DNA of 64,000 nucleotides from Limnohabitans sp. (GCA_021300495.1 JAJTDK010000007.1:1-64000), one strand, 5' to 3'; positions 27,769-37,997 are shown, counted from the first letter of the stretch. The notes: a model not told the origin generated them from the sequence alone. A program made the numbers and translations.

Positions 27769-29523
27769 TTACATTTTGGTGTTTTGGCGCGCACGCTCCT
27801 CTTCTTGCAAACGCAAGAAACGGCGCTGTACCTTACCCGTTGTGGTCATGGGCAATTGCTCAATGAATTCAATTTCTTTGGGGTATTCATAGGGAGCCAG
27901 TAAGCCACGCACGTGTCGCTGCAAATCTTCAATCAGACGGCTTTCAAAATGTTGAACATCTTGGGCAGCGGCTCGTTGCGCTACAAACTCTGGCGACAAG
28001 ACCACATAGGCTTTGACCAAAGCACCCCGGTCGGCATCGGGTTTGGGCACCACAGCTGCGTTCATCACTGCAGGATGTTTGACCAAACAATTTTCAATTT
28101 CACCAGGGCCAATTCGATAGCCTGCGGATTTGAACATGTCATCGGTTCGACCTTGGTACCAAAGATACCCATCCTCATCTTCAATGGCCACATCGCCAGT
28201 TCGACACCACTGACCTGTGTATTTGGCTTGCGTGGCTGAAGGATTTTTCCAATAGCCTAAAAAGAAAACAGGGTCGGGCTGGCCATGCCGATCGAAACGA
28301 TTCACGACCACCTCGCCCGCTTCGCCAGTTTTGCAAATATGTCCTTGCTCATCTATCACAGCCACTTGATGACCAGGATAGCCGCGCCCCATGCTGCCTG
28401 CTTTAGAAGGCCAAAACACCTGGCAATTGCCCACCACATAATTGATCTCTGTTTGGCCAAACATTTCGTTCACTACCACGCCCAACTCATCACGGCAGTA
28501 GGCAAACACGGCGTCACCCACAGCCTCGCCCGCACTCATCAAACCCTTCAATACAATTTTGTAATGCTGACGTGGATGCGCTTGCGCCTTCATCATGGCT
28601 TTTAAAGCAGTGGGAAATAAAAAACTGTGCGTGATGCCATGCGTGTGCAAAATTTCAAAAGCAAGTTCGGGACTGAAGCGACCTTTGAATGCCACAATGG
28701 GCCGCCCAAAATAAAGCGAAGGCAATAACGCATCCATCAGGCCCCCGGTCCAAGCCCAATCGGCAGGCGACCAAAAAATGGCTTGCGATCCGGTTGGTAA
28801 CGCGTGCTTCGAAAGGTTGACCTCAGACGATGCATGCGGCTCAAAGCCGAACCAATTTTGACTGCAAACGAAGCCCGTTAAATTGCCAATCAGTGCTTGC
28901 TGAGGAATCAGTGCGCCCTTCGGATTGCCTGTGGTGCCGCTGGTGTAAATCAAGATGGCTGGGTCTTCTGCTTTGGTTTGAACGGGTCTGAATTTTTTCT
29001 GCCCTAACAATTTGGATTTTTGGGATTTCAAATCCTTGGGAACATTCAAAACCGTCTTTAACCCAGGGCACTCTTTTTTCAAGGCCATCAAGACAGGTGA
29101 TGAAAGCTCGTCGCAAAGCGCTACAGCAGCTCCACTGTCGGCCACCCGAAACGCCAAAGCTTCAGGCCCAAACAACATGGACAGCGGCATGGCCACAGCA
29201 CCCATTTGCAAAACAGCCACGTAGGCAACAGCCGTTTCAAACCGCTGCGGCATCACGATGGCAACGCGGTCCCCTTTTTGGACACCCAAGGCCACAAGCT
29301 GTGCGCTGAGCAAATTGGCGGCCGATTGCAATTGTGCAAAAGTCCACGTCAGCGGTGCTTGACCCCCTGTCTGATGCTCCAAAATGGCCACTTCATGTTG
29401 GTGTTGGGGTGAACGGGCCCAGCGGCCGCAGCAAACCTCTGCCATGTTGAATTTTGCGGGTACTTGCCAAGCAAATTGTTGGTGGACCGCCTCGTAAGCG
29501 TCGTTCGGGTGACTGACACGCAT
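27769..29523 (-). CDS. Acyl-CoA synthetase (AMP-forming, medium-chain/Acs-like)
   Basis: 584 residues. AMP-binding P-loop LIYTSGTTGNPKG near 188-200, then FGQTEINYVVGN, WCRTGDVAIEDEDGYLWY, the hinge GRTDDMFKSAGYRIGP and the catalytic Lys in MTTTGKVQRRFLR. The SPADWAWTGG segment places it among acetyl-CoA-synthetase-like and medium-chain enzymes. It differs clearly from the ligase at 11003-12697. Divergent from the alpha/beta hydrolase gene with 26 bases between the starts. Confidence 0.88.
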   Translation of the reverse strand: MRVSHPNDAYEAVHQQFAWQVPAKFNMAEVCCGRWARSPQHQHEVAILEHQTGGQAPLTWTFAQLQSAANLLSAQLVALGVQKGDRVAIVMPQRFETAVAYVAVLQMGAVAMPLSMLFGPEALAFRVADSGAAVALCDELSSPVLMALKKECPGLKTVLNVPKDLKSQKSKLLGQKKFRPVQTKAEDPAILIYTSGTTGNPKGALIPQQALIGNLTGFVCSQNWFGFEPHASSEVNLSKHALPTGSQAIFWSPADWAWTGGLMDALLPSLYFGRPIVAFKGRFSPELAFEILHTHGITHSFLFPTALKAMMKAQAHPRQHYKIVLKGLMSAGEAVGDAVFAYCRDELGVVVNEMFGQTEINYVVGNCQVFWPSKAGSMGRGYPGHQVAVIDEQGHICKTGEAGEVVVNRFDRHGQPDPVFFLGYWKNPSATQAKYTGQWCRTGDVAIEDEDGYLWYQGRTDDMFKSAGYRIGPGEIENCLVKHPAVMNAAVVPKPDADRGALVKAYVVLSPEFVAQRAAAQDVQHFESRLIEDLQRHVRGLLAPYEYPKEIEFIEQLPMTTTGKVQRRFLRLQEEERARQNTKM

Positions 29524-29549
29524 TCCCTGCCTCCTTATGATCTCGAAGT

Positions 29550-30464
29550 ATGTACCAAGTTAAACGCCACTCTACTAGCCATTTTGTCCCTTTGCGAGGG
29601 CATCACTACCATGTTCGTGAGTGGGGCAATCCCCAATCAAGCCTTCCCCCCGTGGTCTTGGCCCACGGCTGGATGGATGTGGCGGCCTCTTGGCAATTCA
29701 TGGTGGATTCTTTCAGCGAGGCGTTTTTTCAAAGCCGTCGCATTCTGGCGGCCGACTGGCGCGGCTACGGCCTGACCACAGGACCCGCCACCGACAGCTA
29801 CTGGCTGCCCGACTATCTGGGCGATTTGGACGCCCTGCTCTTTCAACTGTGCCCTGAACAAAGCATCGACTTGGTGGGCCACAGCATGGGCGGCAATGTG
29901 GTCATGATGTTTTCAGGCGCCCGCCCCGATCGAATTCGCCGCTTGGTCAACTTAGAAGGCTTTGGCATGGCGGCCACCCGCCCATCGCAAGCCCCAGGCC
30001 GCTTGGGCCAATGGTTGGACGAACTTCAAGCCTTTCAAAAAGGAGAGTTGGACCTGAAACCCTACCCAGATGCAGCAGCCGTGGCCCAAAGGCTGATGAA
30101 AACCAACCAACGCCTTTCGCAAGACAAGGCCGATTGGCTGACCCAGCATTGGGCGCAAACTGATGCGCAAGGCCAATGGCGAATTTTGGGAGATGCTGCC
30201 CACAAGGTGGTCAACCCCTACCTTTACCGCGTTGATGAAGTTCTTGAAATTTACAAAAGAATCAAAGCACCGACCTTGGTGGTAGAAGCTTCAGACGACT
30301 CTTTGACACAATGGTGGAAAGGAAAATTCACCTTAGAAGAGTTCCATGAACGCCTTAAAGCCGTGGCAGATTTGAAAATAGCCACGCTGCAAGATGCGGG
30401 GCACATGCTGCACCATGACCAAGCCGAGGCATTGGCCCAACTTCTAGAAGACTTTTTGGCCTGA
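29550..30464 (+). CDS. Alpha/beta hydrolase
   Basis: 304 residues. LAHGWMDVAASW is the oxyanion region, GHSMGGNVV holds the nucleophile Ser, EASDDSL has the late acid and DAGHMLHHDQ the catalytic His, so the triad is complete. No signal peptide. Substrate not known; family includes esterases and epoxide-hydrolase-like enzymes. It is opposite an acyl-CoA synthetase gene, and 67 bases before prfB on the same strand. Confidence 0.86.
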   Translation: MYQVKRHSTSHFVPLRGHHYHVREWGNPQSSLPPVVLAHGWMDVAASWQFMVDSFSEAFFQSRRILAADWRGYGLTTGPATDSYWLPDYLGDLDALLFQLCPEQSIDLVGHSMGGNVVMMFSGARPDRIRRLVNLEGFGMAATRPSQAPGRLGQWLDELQAFQKGELDLKPYPDAAAVAQRLMKTNQRLSQDKADWLTQHWAQTDAQGQWRILGDAAHKVVNPYLYRVDEVLEIYKRIKAPTLVVEASDDSLTQWWKGKFTLEEFHERLKAVADLKIATLQDAGHMLHHDQAEALAQLLEDFLA

Positions 30465-30531
30465 CTGGCATCCCAATGGGCCTCTAAGCATGAGAAAATC
30501 CCTTCTTTATTAGATTCGGACACCCCATCTC

Positions 30532-31636
30532 ATGGACGCAGAACACATCAATCAAATTGGCGCGAAATTAGCCGACCTGGCAAACCGCACCGAAGACTTA
30601 CGGAGGTATCTTTGACTACGATGCCAAATCCGAACGTCTAAGAACCGTTAACGCATCGCTCGAAGATCCCACGGTCTGGAACGACCCCAAGAAAGCCCAA
30701 GAGTTGGGCAAAGAGAAAAAAGCCCTTGATGGGGTGGTCGTCACGCTCAACACTCTGACCTCTGAGCTCTCAGACAACAGCGAGTTGTTTGAGATGAGCA
30801 AAGAAGAAGGCGATGACGCAGGCTTGCTCACCATTGAAGTTGAAGGTAAGAAGTTGTCTGCCATTGTGGAACAGCTTGAATTCAGGCGCATGTTCAACAA
30901 TGAAGCCGACTCATGCAATGCATTTGTCGACATACAAGCAGGCGCTGGCGGCACAGAAGCTTGCGATTGGGCCAGTATGCTCATGCGGCAGTACTTGAAA
31001 TACGCAGAACGCAAAGGTTTCAAAGTCACGGTAGAAGACGAGTCCGCCGGCGACGTCGCGGGCATCAAGGGCGCCACCCTTAAATTTGAAGGTGATTACG
31101 CCTTTGGATTGATGCGCACTGAGACGGGCGTGCACCGCTTGGTCAGAAAGTCACCCTTCGACTCATCGGGCGGACGCCACACCAGCTTCGCCAGTATTTT
31201 CGTGTACCCCGAAGTCGATGACTCCATTGAGATTGACATTAACCCTGCAGACGTTCGCACCGACACCTTTCGTGCAAGTGGTGCAGGGGGTCAGCACATC
31301 AACAAAACCGATTCTGCAGTTCGCTTGACGCACATCCCCACAGGCATTGTGGTTCAGTGCCAAGACGGCCGAAGTCAGCACAGCAACCGTGATGTGGCAT
31401 GGAAACGCTTGCGCTCACGCTTGTACGACTTCGAAATGCGAAAACGCATGGAAGCCCAACAAAAATTGGAAGATACCAAAACCGATGTGGGCTGGGGTCA
31501 TCAAATTCGCAGTTATGTGCTCGATCAAAGTCGAATCAAAGATTTACGCACCAACGTTGAAACGTCTAACACTCAAAAAGTATTGGACGGCGACTTGGAC
31601 GCATTCATTGAAGCCTCGCTCAAACAAGGGGTTTGA
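30532..31636 (+). CDS. prfB: Peptide chain release factor 2 (programmed +1 frameshift)
   Basis: Ends translation at UGA and UAA. The first 27 codons (ATG 30532) run into TGA at 30613-30615; reading then moves +1 at CTT TGA C and goes on from GAC 30614 to 31636, giving about 367 residues. The site is the classic one: GGAGG (30602-30606) in front acts as the stimulating Shine-Dalgarno-like element, then TAT CTT TGA C. The recoding makes RF2 limit its own synthesis. RF2 marks: SPF tripeptide in [11 protein letters not shown] and GGQ in [10 protein letters not shown]. Gene models that ignore the shift would start late or split the gene. Confidence 0.95.
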
Positions 31637-31686
31637 AAGCTCAGGCCTTGCCAGCGCTTCAACCCAACCCATGGAGATTTTTTGTG

Positions 31687-33528
31687 ATGCTTGAAGAACA
31701 ATCAAAAACAATTCGGCGCGTTGAATACACCGCGCCTGCGTTTTGGATCGATACCGTTGATCTAACATTTGACTTAGACCCCGCCAAAACGCGCGTTCTG
31801 AACAAGATGCGCATGCGCCGCAACCCCGATGTGGCGGCCCAAGCACTGCGCTTGGACGGCGAGGATCTGAACTTGGCCCGCGTCATGGTCAATGGCGCAG
31901 GAACCTCCTTCAAAATGGACGGCAATCAACTGGTTCTTGAAAATTTGCCCGAAGGCAACGATGCCTTTGACTTGGAAATTTTCACGACTTGCAATCCTTC
32001 CAAAAACACGCAATTGTCTGGCTTGTATGTCAGCAACGACTCCTTCTTCACGCAATGTGAAGCAGAAGGATTCCGGCGCATCACTTACTTCTTGGACCGC
32101 CCCGATGTGATGGCCAGTTACACCGTGACTTTGCGTGCTGATGTCCAGCAATACCCCGTTCTTTTGTCCAATGGCAATTTAATGGAGCAAGGCCAATTGG
32201 AAGAAGGTCGTCACTTCGCCAAATGGACAGACCCCCACAAAAAACCCTGTTACCTGTTTGCCTTGGTCGCCGGCAAATTGGTCGCCAGAGAGCAACGCAT
32301 TGTTTCTCGCGAACACGCCATGAACTCCCTCATGGCCAGTGTGGTGTGGGATGAAGCCCGCTTCGGTCTGCCACTTGACCTCGAACGCTTCATGATTGTG
32401 GCCACCAGCGACTTCAACATGGGCGCCATGGAAAATAAAGGCCTCAATATTTTCAACACCAAATACGTGCTGGCCAACCCTGCCACAGCAACCGACGCTG
32501 ACTATGCCAACATTGAAAGTGTCGTTGGCCATGAGTATTTTCACAATTGGACAGGCAATCGAATCACTTGCCAAGATTGGTTTCAACTTTCCCTCAAAGA
32601 GGGTTTGACTGTTTTCCGCGACCAAGAGTTCAGTCAAGACATGGCGGGCATTCAAAGTGCACGCGCCGTCAAGCGCATTGAAGATGTGCGCGTGCTTCGT
32701 ACCGTTCAGTTCCCTGAGGATGCTGGCCCCATGTCACACCCCGTCAGGCCCGACAGCTACGTTGAAATTAACAACTTCTACACCGTCACCATTTATGAAA
32801 AAGGTGCGGAAGTTGTGCGCATGATGCAGACCTTGGTCAGCTCACCTGGCGACGAAGAAGGCAAACAAGGGTTTGCCAAGGGCATGACGCTTTACTTTGA
32901 ACGGCATGATGGACAAGCAGTAACGTGCGACGACTTTGCACAAGCCATCGCTGACGCCAACCCTAACTCACCCTTGGCGCATCTGTTGCCCCAATTTAAA
33001 CGCTGGTACAGCCAATCGGGTACGCCTAGATTGCAAGCAGAAGGTGTTTTCAACAGCGACGCCCAAACCTACACCCTCACCTTGTCGCAGTCCTGTGCCG
33101 CCACAGCTGACCAGGCTCACAAAGAAGCTTTTGTCATTCCTGTATCAGTGGGACTTCTTGATGCAGCCGGTCACCCCATTGCCGTTCAGTTGCAAGGCGA
33201 AGTTCAATCTCCACATATTCAATTCAGCAAAACTTTGGTCTTGAGTGAAGCGACAAAATCATTTGTATTTGAAAATGTAGCCTCGCCACCCACCCCCTCG
33301 GTCTTGCGTAACTTCAGTGCCCCAGTCAATCTTGACTGTGAGCTCACAGAAGAACAATGGCTCACGCTTTTGGCCAATGACCCAGATGCTTTCAACCGAT
33401 GGGAAGCTGGCCAACGACTGGCTGTTCAAGCTGCTTTGCGTTTTATTCGGGGCCAACACAACCCGAAAACAGAAGCTGTTTTGGGCAGCGATTACCTGCA
33501 CGCCATGCGCTTGGTTTTAAACCTGTAG
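31687..33528 (+). CDS. pepN: Aminopeptidase N, N-terminal and catalytic part of a disrupted gene
   Basis: M1 family zinc aminopeptidase, 613 of the usual approximately 880-900 residues. FNMGAMENKGLN (exopeptidase motif) and VVGHEYFHNWTGNR (zinc HExxH) are intact, with the downstream Glu in KEGLTVFRDQEFS. The frame stops at 33526-33528 after MRLVLNL; the rest of the protein continues in another frame. Start ATG 31687 has GGAG upstream; the open frame begins at a TTG in the end of prfB. The fragment includes the active site and could fold in part, but it lacks most of the C-terminal helical domain. Confidence 0.75.
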   Translation: MLEEQSKTIRRVEYTAPAFWIDTVDLTFDLDPAKTRVLNKMRMRRNPDVAAQALRLDGEDLNLARVMVNGAGTSFKMDGNQLVLENLPEGNDAFDLEIFTTCNPSKNTQLSGLYVSNDSFFTQCEAEGFRRITYFLDRPDVMASYTVTLRADVQQYPVLLSNGNLMEQGQLEEGRHFAKWTDPHKKPCYLFALVAGKLVAREQRIVSREHAMNSLMASVVWDEARFGLPLDLERFMIVATSDFNMGAMENKGLNIFNTKYVLANPATATDADYANIESVVGHEYFHNWTGNRITCQDWFQLSLKEGLTVFRDQEFSQDMAGIQSARAVKRIEDVRVLRTVQFPEDAGPMSHPVRPDSYVEINNFYTVTIYEKGAEVVRMMQTLVSSPGDEEGKQGFAKGMTLYFERHDGQAVTCDDFAQAIADANPNSPLAHLLPQFKRWYSQSGTPRLQAEGVFNSDAQTYTLTLSQSCAATADQAHKEAFVIPVSVGLLDAAGHPIAVQLQGEVQSPHIQFSKTLVLSEATKSFVFENVASPPTPSVLRNFSAPVNLDCELTEEQWLTLLANDPDAFNRWEAGQRLAVQAALRFIRGQHNPKTEAVLGSDYLHAMRLVLNL

Positions 33529-34268
33529 ACCCCCAACAAGTGCATGCTGTGCGCGAGGCCATGAGGCTTCAGTTGGCCCTGTCTTTACAGGCAGAGTGGC
33601 AAGCTTGCTATGAGCTCAATCGAGTCATGGGTGCTTACTCACCCGATGCCAGCTCGAGCGCCAAACGCGCCTTGTCGGGCATGGCTTTAAGCATGTTGTG
33701 TTTGGCAGCCGTACACGAAGGTACGTCCATTTGGCCCAACAAAGCTTTGCAAGCTTTCAAAGATGCTCACAACATGACCGACCGATTCAATGCCCTCATT
33801 GCATTGGTGATCAGTGGCCATGAATTGGCCGCTCAAGCGTTGGCGTTGTTCCATGCGTTGTTTAAAAACGAGGCCTTGGTGATTGACAAATGGTTTGGCC
33901 TGCAAGCCAGCGCGCCTGACCGGGGCGGCCACATTTTGCCCATCGTGCGCCAACTCATGCAACATCCCGATTTCAACCTGCGCAACCCCAACCGTGCGCG
34001 CAGTTTGATCTTCAGTTATTGCAGCGCCAATCCAGGCGGATTCCACAGAAGCGATGCTGCAGGCTATGTCTACTGGAGTGAGCGCGTCATAGAACTTGAT
34101 GCCATCAACCCGCAGGTGGCTGCGCGCCTGGCCCGTGCCTTAGATCGCTGGAAAAAATTGGCAGAGCCTTATCGCCAAGCTGCCAAGGCCGCTATCGAAC
34201 GCGTTGCCGCAAAATCAGACCTCAGCAACGATGTGCGAGAAGTTGTCACGCGCGCTTTGGCCGAATAA
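33514..34268 (+). pseudogene. pepN: Aminopeptidase N, C-terminal part out of frame
   Basis: From VDPQQVHAVREAMR onward (base about 33523) this frame gives the usual PepN C-terminal helical domain ([84 protein letters not shown]). Relatives have about 25 residues between the last in-frame block and VDPQ that are absent here. The break is thus best read as an out-of-frame deletion of about 75-80 bases rather than a one-base slip. No start codon with a ribosome site opens this part. Confidence 0.72.
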
Positions 34269-34282
34269 ACCTGGAGAAACCA

Positions 34283-35290
34283 ATGACCCAGAAAATATCA
34301 CTGTCTCGCTATTTGGTTGAGCAGCAGCGCAGCAAAGGACGTATTCCTGCACAACTTCGCCTCTTGTTAGAAGTGGTTGCGCGTGCCTGCAAAAGCATCA
34401 GCCATGCCGTCAATAAGGGCGCACTGGGAGGCGTCTTAGGCAGCGCAGACATCGAGAATGTCCAGGGTGAGATTCAAAAAAAATTGGACATCATTGCCAA
34501 CGAAGTTTTGATTGAAGCCAATGAATGGGGTGGGCATTTAGCGGCCATGGCCTCTGAAGAAATGGAATCCATTCACTTGGTGCCCAACCGATATCCTCAG
34601 GGCGAATACCTGTTGTTGTTCGATCCCTTAGACGGCTCTAGCAACATTGATGTCAATGTGAGCATTGGCACCATCTTCAGCGTTCTTCAAAAACCAGAAG
34701 GCAGCGAAGGCATCACTGAAAATGAATTTCTGCAAGCTGGCAGCCAACAAGTTGCAGCAGGCTATTGCGTTTACGGCCCGCAAACCACACTGGTTCTCAC
34801 GGTAGGCGATGGCGTTGCCATGTTTACTTTAGATCGAGAGCAAGGCTCTTTTGTTTTGACGCAAGAAAACGTCAAAGTCCCAGAAGACACCAAAGAATTT
34901 GCCATCAACATGAGCAACATGCGCCACTGGGATACCCCCGTCAAACGCTATGTGGACGAGTGCCTGCAAGGCAAAGACGGTGTGCGCGGCAAAGATTTCA
35001 ACATGCGCTGGATTGCCAGCATGGTGGCCGATGTGCACCGCATCCTCACACGCGGTGGCGTTTTCATGTACCCCTGGGATAAAAGAGAACCTCACAAAGC
35101 AGGTAAGTTGCGCTTGATGTACGAAGCCAACCCCATGAGTTGGTTGATTGAGCAAGCGGGCGGCGCATCGACCAATGGTCGAGAGCGAATCTTGGACATC
35201 CAGCCCAAGCAATTACACGAGCGTGTCAGCGTTATTTTGGGCTCTAAAAATGAAGTGGAGCGTGTTACGCGTTATCACTTAGAAGCATGA
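34283..35290 (+). CDS. fbp: Class 1 fructose-1,6-bisphosphatase
   Basis: Gluconeogenic enzyme that hydrolyses fructose-1,6-bisphosphate. 335 residues. Metal and substrate motifs: SEEMES near 91-96, [19 protein letters not shown] near 113-131, and [17 protein letters not shown] late in the chain. RBS GGAGA before the ATG. Its stop overlaps the start of the lipocalin gene (ATGA), so the two are co-translated. The first codons follow 14 bases after the pepN remnant. Confidence 0.95.
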   Translation: MTQKISLSRYLVEQQRSKGRIPAQLRLLLEVVARACKSISHAVNKGALGGVLGSADIENVQGEIQKKLDIIANEVLIEANEWGGHLAAMASEEMESIHLVPNRYPQGEYLLLFDPLDGSSNIDVNVSIGTIFSVLQKPEGSEGITENEFLQAGSQQVAAGYCVYGPQTTLVLTVGDGVAMFTLDREQGSFVLTQENVKVPEDTKEFAINMSNMRHWDTPVKRYVDECLQGKDGVRGKDFNMRWIASMVADVHRILTRGGVFMYPWDKREPHKAGKLRLMYEANPMSWLIEQAGGASTNGRERILDIQPKQLHERVSVILGSKNEVERVTRYHLEA

Positions 35291-35847
35291 AGTTTTTGGG
35301 TGCCGCAAATCAGCTTCGATACCTAGCTTTTACAGCCCTGCTTGCACTGCTGCCAATGGCAAGCGCTGCCGGGTCACAAGTCAAGTCCATCTCTGAGTTT
35401 GACGTTTCCCGTTACATGGGAACATGGTATGAAATTGCCAAGCTCCCAAATTGGTTTCAGCGCAAATGCGTTCAAGGCACGCAGGCCCGATACAAAATGT
35501 TGGGCCCCGCTCAAATTGAAGTGAACAACAAGTGCGTCACCGCTTCGGGCGAAGAGATACAAGCCATCGGACTGGCAAGACCCAACGGCAGTGGATTGCC
35601 CGCTCAACTTGAAGTCCGCTTTGCGCCAGAATGGACGGCTTGGCTGCCCATGGTTTGGGGCGCTTATTGGGTTTTAGATCTAGACCCAGACTATCAGCTT
35701 GCCGCCGTAGGCGATCCCTCCAAGTCCTACCTTTGGATTTTGTCCAGAACGCCGCAAGTTTCAGCAGAGCGATACGACGCCGTTTTGCAGCGATTGAACG
35801 TGATGGGTTTTAACACCACAAAGTTAGAAAAAACGCGCCAAAATTGA
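35287..35847 (+). CDS. blc: Lipocalin family protein (Blc-like)
   Basis: 186 residues: signal peptide (about 1-28, cleavage near ASAAG), then a bacterial lipocalin barrel. [13 protein letters not shown] at 45-57 is the first lipocalin motif; [18 protein letters not shown] and YLWILSRTP are the other conserved strands. No lipobox Cys, unlike E. coli Blc, so it should be a soluble periplasmic or secreted protein rather than a lipoprotein. Such proteins bind lysophospholipids or fatty acids. Coupled to fbp by ATGA. Confidence 0.88.
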   Translation: MKFLGAANQLRYLAFTALLALLPMASAAGSQVKSISEFDVSRYMGTWYEIAKLPNWFQRKCVQGTQARYKMLGPAQIEVNNKCVTASGEEIQAIGLARPNGSGLPAQLEVRFAPEWTAWLPMVWGAYWVLDLDPDYQLAAVGDPSKSYLWILSRTPQVSAERYDAVLQRLNVMGFNTTKLEKTRQN

Positions 35848-35860
35848 ATTTGCAGATCAC

Positions 35861-35874
35861 TTGATGCGCATCAA
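35861..35874. promoter_or_regulatory. Perfect 14-bp palindrome of FNR/Anr type
   Basis: TTGATGCGCATCAA matches the FNR-family consensus TTGAT-N4-ATCAA exactly. It lies between the 3' ends of the lipocalin gene and the convergent CoA-transferase gene and overlaps the latter's stop. This is not a promoter position for either gene, so a role is unproven. Confidence 0.4.
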
Positions 35875-37082
35875 CCCACAATACCCCGTTTCCGCATTTC
35901 ACTGATTTGATCTGCCGTGATCCCAAGGTCTAACAGCACTGCGTCTGTATCCTGTCCCAAGCTTGGGGCATTGCGCCGATGTTGTCCAGGCGTTCTGGAC
36001 AACTTTGGAACCATGCCGGGTACTTTTAAAACGCTACCATCGCTCATGCTGACATCGGCCAACATGCCGCGTGCCAAGTAGTGTGGGTCTGCCGCAATAT
36101 CTTCTACGGTGTAAATACGACCAGCTGGCACTGCTGCTTGGTCAAGAACAGCAAGTACCTCCGTCACATTGTGCTTGGAAGTCCATGCACCAATGGCCGC
36201 GTCAATTTCTTCAACCCTTTTAACGCGACCTGCGTTGTCTGCAAGGGTGGGGTCGGCTGCTAAATCATCGCGCCCAATGGCCGCCATCAATCGCTTGAAT
36301 ATGCTGTCGCCGTTTCCTGCAATCAAGGCGCATTTGCCATCTTTGCACAGGTAGGCATTGCTGGGGGCAATGCCAGGCAGCGCACTTCCTGCAGGCCCGC
36401 GCACTGCGCCAAATGCACTGTATTCAGGCAGTAAACTTTCCATGCAATTGAAAACGGCTTCATAAAGGGCCACATCAATGACTTGACCCAGCCCGCTTCT
36501 TTGTTTTTCGTGAAGCGCCATCAGAATTCCGATCACGCCATGAAGCGAGGCCAAGGTATCGCCAATGCTCACGCCTACGCGAACCGGCAAACGGCCTGGC
36601 TCTGCACTGAGGTGCCGCAAACCACCCATGGCTTCAGCCACAACACCAAATCCAGGCTTGTCTTTGTAAGGGCCCGTTTGACCATAGCCACTGATGCGCA
36701 GCATGATCAATCCAGGATTGAGGTCAAGCAAGGCGTCAGGGCCTAAGCCCCAAGACTCCATGGCGCCCGGCCTGAAATTTTCAATCAGGACATCGGCTTC
36801 TTTGACCAGCTTGCGCACGATCGCTTGTGCTTCTGACTGCCGTAAATCGAGCGCCAAGGAACGCTTGTTCCGCGATTGAACTTGCCACCAAACCGAAGTG
36901 CCGTCTTTGATGAGACGCCATTGCCGCAAGGGGTCGCCCGCACCGGGCGGTTCAATTTTGATGACATCTGCACCAAAATCGGCCAAGGTTTTGGCAGCAA
37001 AAGGGCCAGCGATGAGTTGGCCCAACTCCACCACCTTGAGACCGGCCAATGCCCCCAATGAATGTTTGAATTCAGCCGTCAC
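35871..37082 (-). CDS. CaiB/BaiF family (class III) CoA-transferase
   Basis: 403 residues, moves CoA between carboxylic acids. LKVVELGQLIAGPFAAKTLADFGADVIKIEP near the start, NKRSLALDL, DVLIENFRPGAMESWGL, and the GFG / SIGDTLASLHGVIGIL region with the catalytic Asp are typical. Start is GTG 37082, directly behind the stop of the NYN gene; no nearer ATG exists. Substrate pair not known. Confidence 0.88.
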   Translation of the reverse strand: MTAEFKHSLGALAGLKVVELGQLIAGPFAAKTLADFGADVIKIEPPGAGDPLRQWRLIKDGTSVWWQVQSRNKRSLALDLRQSEAQAIVRKLVKEADVLIENFRPGAMESWGLGPDALLDLNPGLIMLRISGYGQTGPYKDKPGFGVVAEAMGGLRHLSAEPGRLPVRVGVSIGDTLASLHGVIGILMALHEKQRSGLGQVIDVALYEAVFNCMESLLPEYSAFGAVRGPAGSALPGIAPSNAYLCKDGKCALIAGNGDSIFKRLMAAIGRDDLAADPTLADNAGRVKRVEEIDAAIGAWTSKHNVTEVLAVLDQAAVPAGRIYTVEDIAADPHYLARGMLADVSMSDGSVLKVPGMVPKLSRTPGQHRRNAPSLGQDTDAVLLDLGITADQISEMRKRGIVG

Positions 37083-37997
37083 TTAAACCGGTTCTTCAAT
37101 CAAAGGGGCTGAGGCCAATGGATCGTTGTTCTGTGAAGACTCTGCTGCATGCGTACCCAGCGCCACAGACCGGAAAATTTCTCGCAACATTTTCTTTTCA
37201 GGCAGCGTTAAGGCACGGGTTAAACGATGACGCATGCGCAGCAACAGTTGACGATCAACTTCTTGAGGAATACCCCGGCTGATGTGCAGGGCATCACGCA
37301 GTTCTTCTCGCTTGTCCTCTGGCTCGTCATCCCACCAAGAAACAATGACTTCCGTGATGGATTCACGAACGACTTCAGGGTCTTCTTGCACCTGAGCAGC
37401 CACTTTGCCAACCGAGCCCTGCAGCATGTCCGCCAGCGATTTGGATTGCACAACAATTCGCCGATCTGCTTGCGACAACAAGCGCCCCCAACCTGGATCT
37501 GATTGATGCAATTGCTGCATGTTACTGGCTGCATCATCAGCCAAGATGTGAACTTGCATGCCAGTAAGCTGAGCACCGTCAATGGCTGTTAAAAACCGCT
37601 CATCGTCAGTGGCCAGCAAGACATGGTCGCAGGCCTTGCTTTCTGCAAGCCGACTTAAATCTTGACCGATTGATTTCAACAGAGAGATACCACCATCTGA
37701 ATCGTGCGACAAAACTTTTCGGACAATTTGGCCATCGACGTCCAAAGTTTCATTTTCTTCAGCGTACCAATAAATTCGTTTGATGCTGACATCCAAACCG
37801 GCATGCCCCAATGCACCCGTCAAGAATTGCGCCAAATCGAACCGATTCAGCGCGTCTTGCTTGGGTCCAGTTTGATTGTGTTGTGCAAGCCAAACTAAAA
37901 ATCTGGCGTCAATCAAAGCGATGCACGAGCCGCCCTGTTGATCGAGGGGTTGACGGTGTGCATCCTTAGAAGAATGAGAGAAATAATCGCGTTTCAT
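37083..37997 (-). CDS. NYN-domain (PIN-like) putative ribonuclease
   Basis: 304 residues. The N-terminal 170 residues form a NYN/DUF88 domain: IALIDARFLVWL (first metal Asp at about 30), KRIYWYAEEN, GGISLLKSIGQDLSRLAES and HVLLATDDERFLTAIDGAQ with the later acids. Such domains are predicted metal-dependent RNases. The C-terminal 100 residues are charged and helical with no assignment. The CoA-transferase gene follows without a gap. The target RNA is unknown. The 168 bases to the next gene show no clear promoter or RNA. Confidence 0.78.
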   Translation of the reverse strand: MKRDYFSHSSKDAHRQPLDQQGGSCIALIDARFLVWLAQHNQTGPKQDALNRFDLAQFLTGALGHAGLDVSIKRIYWYAEENETLDVDGQIVRKVLSHDSDGGISLLKSIGQDLSRLAESKACDHVLLATDDERFLTAIDGAQLTGMQVHILADDAASNMQQLHQSDPGWGRLLSQADRRIVVQSKSLADMLQGSVGKVAAQVQEDPEVVRESITEVIVSWWDDEPEDKREELRDALHISRGIPQEVDRQLLLRMRHRLTRALTLPEKKMLREIFRSVALGTHAAESSQNNDPLASAPLIEEPV

